The notes below the pieces were generated by a model. That model had not been told where the DNA came from. It worked only from the letters and a program-made list of their open reading frames with translations, and ran no database searches. A program made the position numbers and the translations under genes. A stretch of DNA of 41,738 nt from Pseudomonas viridiflava (GTDB lineage Bacteria; Pseudomonadota; Gammaproteobacteria; Pseudomonadales; Pseudomonadaceae), in contig NZ_UTBG01000148.1 in the NCBI RefSeq assembly GCF_900580675.1, positions 1 to 41,738 on the forward strand. Reading direction: 5' to 3'. How positions within the stretch are numbered: position 1 is the stretch's first letter; each line of letters opens with the position of its first letter. This document shows positions 36,102 through 41,738 of this stretch, piece after piece.

Positions 36102-37760
36102 ATGTACGTATACGACGAATACGATCAGCGCATCATTGAGGACCGCGTCAAGCAGTTCCGTGATCAGACCCGACGCTACCTAGCAGGTGAACTGAGCGAA
36201 GAAGAGTTCCGCCCTCTGCGCCTGCAAAATGGCCTTTATGTTCAGCGCTTTGCGCCGATGCTGCGGGTGGCCGTGCCCTATGGCCAACTCACCTCGCGCC
36301 AGACGCGCATGATGGCCAAGATTGCCCGCGACTTCGACAAAGGCTATGCCCACATCAGTACCCGCCAGAACGTGCAGTTCAACTGGCCGGCGCTGGAAGA
36401 TGTGCCGGACATCCTGGAAGAACTGGCAACCGTGCAGATGCACGCCATTCAGACCAGCGGTAACTGCCTGCGCAACGTGACCACCGACCAGTTCGCCGGT
36501 GTTGCCGCCGATGAGTTGATCGACCCACGCCCCTGGTGTGAAATCATCCGTCAGTGGACCACTTTCCACCCTGAATTCGCCTACCTGCCGCGCAAGTTCA
36601 AGATCGCCGTCAACGGCTCGACCTCGGACCGTGCGGCCATCGAAGTGCACGATATCGGCCTGGAGCCGGTGCACAACGCAGCCGGCGAGTTGGGCTTCCG
36701 TGTACTGGTAGGTGGCGGCCTGGGCCGTACGCCGGTGGTTGGCGCGTTCATCAACGAGTTCCTGCCGTGGCAGGACCTGCTGAGCTACCTCGACGCGATC
36801 CTGCGGGTCTACAACCGCTATGGCCGTCGTGACAACAAATACAAGGCCCGGATCAAGATCCTGGTAAAAGCGCTGACGCCTGAAGTGTTCGCACAGAAAG
36901 TCAACGATGAGATGGAACACCTGCGCGGCGGCCAGACCACCCTGACCGAAGCCGAAGTGCACCGTGTGGCCAAGCACTTCGTCGACCCTGAGTACAAGGC
37001 ACTGAGCAATCAGGACGCCGAGTTCGCAGCCCTCGACCAGGAGCATCCGGGTTTCGCCCGCTGGCGCAGCCGCAACACCCTGGCGCACAAAAAGCCGGGC
37101 TATGTGGCGGTGACCCTGTCGCTGAAGCCCACCGGCGTTGCGCCGGGCGATATCACCGACAAGCAACTGGACGCCGTCGCCGACCTGGCCGACCGTTACA
37201 GCTTCGGCCAGCTGCGCACCTCCCACGAGCAGAACATCATCCTCGCGGACGTTGAGCAGAGCCAACTGTTCGCCCTGTGGGGCGAGCTGCGTGAAGGTGG
37301 TTTTGCCACGCCGAACATTGGCCTGCTGACCGACATCATCTGCTGCCCGGGCGGCGATTTCTGCTCCCTGGCCAACGCCAAGTCGATCCCGATCGCCGAA
37401 TCGATCCAGCGCCGTTTCGACGACCTGGACTACCTGTTCGACATCGGCGAGCTGGACCTGAACATCTCCGGTTGCATGAACGCCTGTGGTCACCACCACG
37501 TCGGCCACATCGGCATCCTGGGCGTGGACAAGAAAGGCGAAGAATTCTACCAAGTGTCCCTGGGTGGCAGCGCCAGCCGCGATGCGAGCCTGGGCAAGAT
37601 CCTCGGCCCGTCCTTCGCCCAGGAAGCCATGCCCGAGGTGATCGGCAAGCTGATCGACGTGTACATCGAACAGCGCACCGAAGATGAGCGTTTCATCGAC
37701 ACCTACCAGCGCATCGGCATTGACCTGTTCAAGGAGCGCGTCTATGCAGCGAATCATTAA
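36102..37760 (+). CDS. cysI: Assimilatory sulfite reductase hemoprotein (nitrite/sulfite reductase)
   Basis: A 552-residue siroheme/[4Fe-4S] enzyme that reduces sulfite to sulfide for cysteine synthesis. The cluster and siroheme ligands are in place: Cys415-x5-Cys421 (CCPGGDFCSLA) and Cys458-x3-Cys462 (SGCMNACGHH), the same spacing as E. coli CysI. Both ferredoxin-like half domains are recognisable (YGQLTSRQTRMMAKIARDF; RYSFGQLRTSHEQN), as are the anion-binding arginines in THISTRQN-like AHISTRQNVQF. ATG 36102 follows ACAGGAC; the longer frame from 36015 reads the leader. It overlaps the DUF934 gene by 17 bp. Confidence 0.93.
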   Translation: MYVYDEYDQRIIEDRVKQFRDQTRRYLAGELSEEEFRPLRLQNGLYVQRFAPMLRVAVPYGQLTSRQTRMMAKIARDFDKGYAHISTRQNVQFNWPALEDVPDILEELATVQMHAIQTSGNCLRNVTTDQFAGVAADELIDPRPWCEIIRQWTTFHPEFAYLPRKFKIAVNGSTSDRAAIEVHDIGLEPVHNAAGELGFRVLVGGGLGRTPVVGAFINEFLPWQDLLSYLDAILRVYNRYGRRDNKYKARIKILVKALTPEVFAQKVNDEMEHLRGGQTTLTEAEVHRVAKHFVDPEYKALSNQDAEFAALDQEHPGFARWRSRNTLAHKKPGYVAVTLSLKPTGVAPGDITDKQLDAVADLADRYSFGQLRTSHEQNIILADVEQSQLFALWGELREGGFATPNIGLLTDIICCPGGDFCSLANAKSIPIAESIQRRFDDLDYLFDIGELDLNISGCMNACGHHHVGHIGILGVDKKGEEFYQVSLGGSASRDASLGKILGPSFAQEAMPEVIGKLIDVYIEQRTEDERFIDTYQRIGIDLFKERVYAANH

Positions 37761-38238
37761 GAACAACGAAGTCCTCGACGAAACCTGGCACCTGCTGCCC
37801 AAGGACGCGAGCTTCGACGGCATTTCCAACTGCGACGACCTGATCGTGCCGTTGGCCCTGTGGCGCGAGCACGGCCACGCCCTCAAGGCCCGCGACGGCG
37901 GCCTGGGTGTGTGGCTGGACGCCGATGAAGAAGCCGAAGAGATCGGTGATGACGTGGAGCATTTCCAGGTCATCGCGCTGAACTTCCCGGCCTTCACTGA
38001 CGGCCGCAACTACTCCAACGCCCGCCTGCTGCGTGACCGTTATGGTTACAAGGGCGAGTTGCGGGCGATTGGCGATGTGTTGCGCGACCAGCTGTTCTAC
38101 CTGCGTCGCTGCGGGTTTGACGCCTTCGCCTTGCGCGCCGACAAAGACCCGTACGAAGCGCTGGAAAGCCTCAAGGACTTTTCGGTGACCTACCAGGCCG
38201 CCACTGACGAACCGCTGCCGCTGTTCCGTCGCCGGTAA
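37744..38238 (+). CDS. DUF934 family protein (sulfite-reductase partner)
   Basis: A 164-residue soluble protein of the DUF934 family, commonly encoded right after cysI in pseudomonads and thought to serve sulfite reduction, role undefined. Conserved blocks are LIVPLALWREH, FPAFTDGRNYSNARLLRDRYGYKGELRAIGDVLRDQLFYLRRCGFDAF. ATG 37744 lies 17 bp inside the end of cysI, so translation is coupled. A perfect-palindrome terminator follows 14 bp after the stop. Confidence 0.88.
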   Translation: MQRIIKNNEVLDETWHLLPKDASFDGISNCDDLIVPLALWREHGHALKARDGGLGVWLDADEEAEEIGDDVEHFQVIALNFPAFTDGRNYSNARLLRDRYGYKGELRAIGDVLRDQLFYLRRCGFDAFALRADKDPYEALESLKDFSVTYQAATDEPLPLFRRR

Positions 38239-38252
38239 GTCTGCGCATAAAA

Positions 38253-38274
38253 AAACCCTGGCATGCCAGGGTTT
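38253..38274. terminator. Palindromic terminator between DUF934 gene and merR
   Basis: AAACCCTGGCATGCCAGGGTTT is a perfect 22-bp palindrome preceded by an A run, usable in both directions for the convergent genes. Confidence 0.82.
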
Positions 38275-38275
38275 A

Positions 38276-38680
38276 TTATGGGTTGAGTTTGATCGACGCC
38301 AGCACCTGCTTCTGTCCCATGGAGCACGGCACGCCGTCGGGCTGCGCGCGCACCGCCTCGATCACGCCCAGCAGCTGCGCCTTGCTGTGCGCCAGTTGCG
38401 CCTGCATCCTTTCGATCTGCGCCACTTTGCGCTCCAGCGCCTCGATCAACGCCTCGCGCTTGTGCTCGCCAGGTGCCGGCATCAAGGCCTTGAGTTCCTG
38501 CAAAGTAAACCCGGCCTGTTGCGCGCTCTGAATCAAACGCAGGGTCTGCAACGCCTCCGGCGCGTAACGTCGATAACCGTTGGCCTGACGCCCTACCTGG
38601 CTGATCAGCCCTTCGGCCTCGTAAAAGCGGATACGCGACGCCGCCAGCCCGCTCTCTTTAGCCAATTCGCCAATATTCAT
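38276..38680 (-). CDS. MerR-family transcriptional regulator
   Basis: A 134-residue regulator starting MNIGELAKESGLAASRIRFYEAEGLI, the standard MerR winged helix, followed by RQANGYRRYAPEAL and a long dimerisation coiled coil (residues about 80-115). The C-terminal part has a single cysteine in GVPCSMGQ, without the metal-binding CxC pattern of metal-sensing members, so an organic or redox ligand is more likely. It is divergent from an Old-Yellow-Enzyme gene, whose promoter carries a 16-bp palindrome in a 19-bp spacer. Control of that gene is the obvious inference. Confidence 0.9.
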   Translation of the reverse strand: MNIGELAKESGLAASRIRFYEAEGLISQVGRQANGYRRYAPEALQTLRLIQSAQQAGFTLQELKALMPAPGEHKREALIEALERKVAQIERMQAQLAHSKAQLLGVIEAVRAQPDGVPCSMGQKQVLASIKLNP

Positions 38681-38693
38681 CGTCACGCCCTGC

Positions 38694-38724
38694 TTGACAT
38701 TAAAGTTAACTTTAAGCTTAGCCT
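38694..38724 (+). promoter_or_regulatory. MerR-type promoter/operator of the OYE gene
   Basis: TTGACA (38694-38699) is followed by a 19-bp spacer and TAGCCT (38719-38724). The spacer contains the perfect palindrome TTAAAGTTAACTTTAA (38700-38715), the classic arrangement for MerR-family activation by DNA distortion. The -10 is a weak match. Confidence 0.75.
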
Positions 38725-38752
38725 GAGGCCTCCCCCGCTCAGGAGTCAATCC

Positions 38753-39997
38753 ATGCCCGCCGTCTTGTCACCCTTTGAACCCTTGCAACTGCCCAATGGC
38801 CAGGTGCTCTCCAACCGTATCGCCAAGGCCGCGATGGAAGAAAACATGGCCGATGCGCAACAGGCCCCGTCCCGCGAATTGAAGCAGTTGTACCAGGCCT
38901 GGGCCGAGGGCGAGCCCGGCTTGCTGCTGACCGGCAACGTGATGATCGACCGCCAAGCGATGACCGGCCCCGGCGGCGTGGCCCTGGAAGACGAACAGCA
39001 TTTGGACAGCTTTCGCGAATGGGCCGAGGTGGCCCGGGCCAAGGGCGTGCACTTCTGGGTTCAACTCAGCCATCCAGGCCGCCAGACCATGGCCAACCTG
39101 GGCCAGCAAGCGTTGGCGCCGTCCGCCGTGGCACTCGACCTCGGCGGTTTTTCGAAGATGTTTGCCAAACCCAGGGCCATGACCGAAGAGCAGATCCAGG
39201 ATGTGATCCAGCGCTTCGCCACCAGCGCGCGCCTGGCCGAGAAAGCCGGGTTTACCGGCGTGCAAATCCACGGCGCGCATGGCTACTTGCTCAGCCAGTT
39301 TCTCTCGCCGCTGAGCAACCAGCGCACCGACCGCTGGGGTGGCTCGCTGGAAAACCGTGCGCGCTTGCTGCTGGAAGTGATCAAAGCGGTTCGCGCCAGT
39401 GTCAGCCCGGCTTTTTGCGTGGCGGTAAAGCTCAACTCGGCGGACTTCCAGCGCGGTGGCTTTGAACAGGCCGATGCACGCGCGGTGGTCGAGATGCTCA
39501 ACCCGCTGCCCATCGACTTGCTGGAGTTGTCCGGCGGCAGCTACGAGTCCCCCGCGATGCAGGGCGACGTGCGCGACGGCCGCACCCTGGCCCGTGAAGC
39601 GTACTTCCTGGAGTTCGCCAGCGAAGTGGCGGCCATCGCCAACATGCCGGTGATGGTCACCGGCGGCATCCGCCGCCTGCCGATCGTGCAGCAGATACTC
39701 GACAGTGGCGTCGCCATGGCGGGCATCGCCACCGCACTGACCCTGGAACCGCAACTGATCAAACACTGGCGTGCGGGCCTCGACCTCAACCCGCAACTCA
39801 AGCCCATCAACTGGCAGCGCAAACCCCTGGCCGCCCTCGCCACCCTGGCCGTGGTGCGCTACCAGATGCGCCGCCTGAGCCGTGGCGATCTGCCAAAACA
39901 CAAGATTGCGCCCTGGGTGGCGCTGGTCCGTGACCAGTGGTTTATCGCCCGACGCACCCGGCAATACCGCGCGTCCATGACGCAATCTTCACGTTAA
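38753..39997 (+). CDS. NADH:flavin oxidoreductase, Old Yellow Enzyme family
   Basis: A 414-residue FMN-dependent ene-reductase-type TIM barrel. Visible motifs are LSNRIAKAAMEENMAD near the N terminus, WVQLSHPGRQT, the catalytic/flavin block VQIHGAHGYLLSQFLSPLSNQRTDRWGG, and the phosphate-binding MVTGGIRR and GVAMAGIATAL. ATG 38753 follows CAGGAGT; the same frame extends far upstream across merR but is not coding there. It probably reduces activated alkenes or similar electrophiles. Divergent MerR-type control suggests induction by such a compound. Confidence 0.9.
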   Translation: MPAVLSPFEPLQLPNGQVLSNRIAKAAMEENMADAQQAPSRELKQLYQAWAEGEPGLLLTGNVMIDRQAMTGPGGVALEDEQHLDSFREWAEVARAKGVHFWVQLSHPGRQTMANLGQQALAPSAVALDLGGFSKMFAKPRAMTEEQIQDVIQRFATSARLAEKAGFTGVQIHGAHGYLLSQFLSPLSNQRTDRWGGSLENRARLLLEVIKAVRASVSPAFCVAVKLNSADFQRGGFEQADARAVVEMLNPLPIDLLELSGGSYESPAMQGDVRDGRTLAREAYFLEFASEVAAIANMPVMVTGGIRRLPIVQQILDSGVAMAGIATALTLEPQLIKHWRAGLDLNPQLKPINWQRKPLAALATLAVVRYQMRRLSRGDLPKHKIAPWVALVRDQWFIARRTRQYRASMTQSSR

Positions 39998-40074
39998 AGG
40001 CGGAGCATTCGCCGTGATCGAACTGTCCCCTATTGATCAGCAATTTTTAACCTCACTGACGATTGGAGTTCTTC

Positions 40075-41738
40075 ATGGCGAAAATCAACCTGGCCCAGCA
40101 ATTGGCGACCACCCTTGAACAGGCGGGCATCAAGCGCATCTGGGGCCTGACCGGCGACAGCCTCAACGGCCTGACCGACGCCCTGCGCACCATGGACAGC
40201 ATCGAATGGATGCACGTGCGTCACGAAGAAGTGGCTGCCTTCGCCGCCGGGGCTGAGGCCGCCGCCACCGGTGAGTTGACGGTCTGCGCCGGCAGCTGCG
40301 GGCCGGGCAACCTGCACTTGATCAACGGCCTGTTCGACTGCCACCGCAACCATGTGCCGGTGCTGGCGATTGCTGCGCAGATTCCATCGTCCGAGATTGG
40401 CCTGAACTACTTCCAGGAAACCCATCCTCAGGAGCTGTTCAAGGAGTGCAGCCACTTTATCGAACTGGTGACCAACCCCGAGCAAATGCCCCAGGTGCTG
40501 CACCGCGCCATGCGCTCGGCGATCCTCAATCGCGGCGTGGCGGTGGTGGTGATTCCAGGCGATGTGTCGCTGCTCGAAGTCGAAGACAAGCTTAAGCCGT
40601 GGCCGGCCCTGCACGCACCGCGCACGTTGCCGGCGGAACAGGACCTGCAGCGCCTGACCGAGATTCTGCAAAACAGTCAGAAAACCACCCTGCTGTGCGG
40701 CAGCGGTTGCGCCGGCGCGCATGACCAGGTCGTCGCCCTGGCCGACGCCCTCGGTGCGCCCGTGGTGCATGCCCTGCGCGGCAAGGAGCATGTGGAATGG
40801 GACAACCCGTTCGACGTGGGCATGACCGGCCTGATCGGTTTCAGCTCCGGTTACCACGCGATGCTCGACTGCGATACGCTGATCATGCTCGGCACCGACT
40901 TCCCGTATCGCCAGTTCTACCCGACTGACGCCACCATCATCCAGGTCGACCGCGACCCGCAGGCGCTGGGGCGTCGAGCCACCCTGGACCTGGGCATCGC
41001 CGCCGATGTCAGCGAAACCATCGCCGCCTTGCTGCCACGCCTGACTCGCAAGACTGATCGCAGCTTTCTCGAAACGTCCCTGAAGCACTACGAAAAAGCC
41101 CGCCAGGGCCTGGACGACCTGGCGCAGCCTTCCAAGGCCGACCGCCCGATTCACCCGCAATACGTCGCACGTTTGCTCAGTGAACTGGCGGATGACGATG
41201 CGATCTTTACCGCCGACGTCGGTTCGCCAACCGTGTGGGCTGCGCGCTACTTGAAGATGAACAGCAAGCGTCGCCTGATCGGCTCGTTCAACCACGGCTC
41301 GATGGCCAATGCCATGCCTCAGGCCATCGGCGCGCAGGCAGCGTTCCCGGGGCGGCAGGTTATCTCGATGTCCGGCGACGGCGGTTTCGCGATGCTGATG
41401 GGCGATTTTATCTCGTTGGCGCAGTTGAACCTGCCGGTGAAAGTCATCGTGTTCGATAACTCGTCCCTGGGTTTTGTCGCCATGGAAATGAAGGCCGCGG
41501 GTTATCTGGACGCCGGTACCGAGCTGAAAAACCCGGACTTCGCCGCGATGTCCAACGCCATGGGCATCCTGGGCATTCGTGTGGAGCAATCCGAGGACCT
41601 GGAGCCGGCCCTGCGCCGCGCGCTGGCGCATGACGGCCCGGTACTGGTCGACGTGGTGACTGCCACCCAGGAGCTGGTGATGCCGCCGACCATCAAGCTG
41701 GAACAGGCCAAGGGTTTCAGCCTGTATATGCTCAAGGC
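40075..41738 (+). CDS. poxB: Pyruvate oxidase (ubiquinone-dependent pyruvate dehydrogenase), 3' end missing
   Basis: A thiamine-diphosphate/FAD enzyme that oxidises pyruvate to acetate and CO2 and passes electrons to ubiquinone at the membrane. The frame from ATG 40075 (GGAGTTCTTC upstream) is open to the window edge, 554 codons. It has the N-terminal catalytic glutamate in [10 protein letters not shown], the [14 protein letters not shown] loop, the FAD domain in the middle and the C-terminal ThDP motif [13 protein letters not shown] ... FDNSS. E. coli PoxB has 572 residues, so only the short membrane-binding C terminus is likely missing. The gene stands 77 bp after the OYE gene, same strand. 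Confidence 0.9.
   Translation, partial: MAKINLAQQLATTLEQAGIKRIWGLTGDSLNGLTDALRTMDSIEWMHVRHEEVAAFAAGAEAAATGELTVCAGSCGPGNLHLINGLFDCHRNHVPVLAIAAQIPSSEIGLNYFQETHPQELFKECSHFIELVTNPEQMPQVLHRAMRSAILNRGVAVVVIPGDVSLLEVEDKLKPWPALHAPRTLPAEQDLQRLTEILQNSQKTTLLCGSGCAGAHDQVVALADALGAPVVHALRGKEHVEWDNPFDVGMTGLIGFSSGYHAMLDCDTLIMLGTDFPYRQFYPTDATIIQVDRDPQALGRRATLDLGIAADVSETIAALLPRLTRKTDRSFLETSLKHYEKARQGLDDLAQPSKADRPIHPQYVARLLSELADDDAIFTADVGSPTVWAARYLKMNSKRRLIGSFNHGSMANAMPQAIGAQAAFPGRQVISMSGDGGFAMLMGDFISLAQLNLPVKVIVFDNSSLGFVAMEMKAAGYLDAGTELKNPDFAAMSNAMGILGIRVEQSEDLEPALRRALAHDGPVLVDVVTATQELVMPPTIKLEQAKGFSLYMLK

Noticed and set aside
38387..38752. Upstream extension of the OYE gene to 38387
   Set aside because: The extension is antisense to merR and crosses the MerR-type promoter. 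ATG 38753 has a good ribosome site and matches the family start.

Overview
This is an ordinary stretch of chromosome from a fluorescent Pseudomonas (P. fluorescens complex), judged from gene families, gene order and repeats. It is GC-rich and tightly packed. It carries an Entner-Doudoroff block edd-glk-gltR-gtrS divergent from gap, a heme-uptake block with FecI/FecR-type surface signalling, and many REP doublets of the two forms typical of this group (GCGGGCTTGCTCGCGAA and GCTGGCTTGCCTGCGATG). There are no tRNA or rRNA genes, CRISPR arrays, prophage genes or complete transposons.

Layout. 176-4850: a DctB/DctD- or MifS/MifR-like two-component pair followed by a dicarboxylate/alpha-ketoglutarate-type MFS carrier, with a sigma-54 promoter and two matching dyads in front of the carrier. 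5001-7646: a frameshifted flavin reductase gene, a small unknown protein, an ABM-fold protein and a divergent AraC-type regulator. 7681-14012: gtrS, gltR, glk and edd on the minus strand, divergent from gap; two HexR-type operators lie between edd and gap. 14057-19655: Fur box, ECF sigma factor, FecR anti-sigma factor, TonB-dependent heme receptor, heme oxygenase and a YbaN-type membrane protein. 19795-22634: a chemoreceptor and a nitroreductase. 22776-26411: a periplasmic operon of diheme cytochrome-like oxidoreductase, imelysin-like lipoprotein and DUF1513 protein. 26416-27046: two inverted copies of a non-coding repeat around a REP doublet. 27102-29511: a cobalamin riboswitch, then cbtB, cbtA, cobE and cobM. 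29721-31387: nfuA and an acyltransferase. 31641-38238: metH, two small membrane proteins, cysI and its DUF934 partner. 38276-41738: a merR regulator, a divergent Old-Yellow-Enzyme gene, and poxB cut off by the window end.

How the parts work together. Several blocks concern central carbon use: dicarboxylate uptake, glucose phosphorylation and Entner-Doudoroff flow, and pyruvate oxidation. Others concern iron (heme import and breakdown, NfuA) and cobalt, B12, methionine and sulfur (CbtAB, CobE, CobM, B12-dependent MetH, sulfite reductase). Much of the interest is regulatory: a sigma-54 promoter with tandem dyads, two HexR operators, a near-perfect Fur box, a riboswitch whose downstream arms appear mutually exclusive, a MerR operator in a 19-bp spacer, and an 11-bp inverted repeat in front of the AraC gene. 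I found no clearly novel multi-gene system. The best leads are these regulatory arrangements, the composite repeat at 26.4-27.0 kb, the frameshift at about 5493, and an imelysin-like protein lacking its usual histidine.
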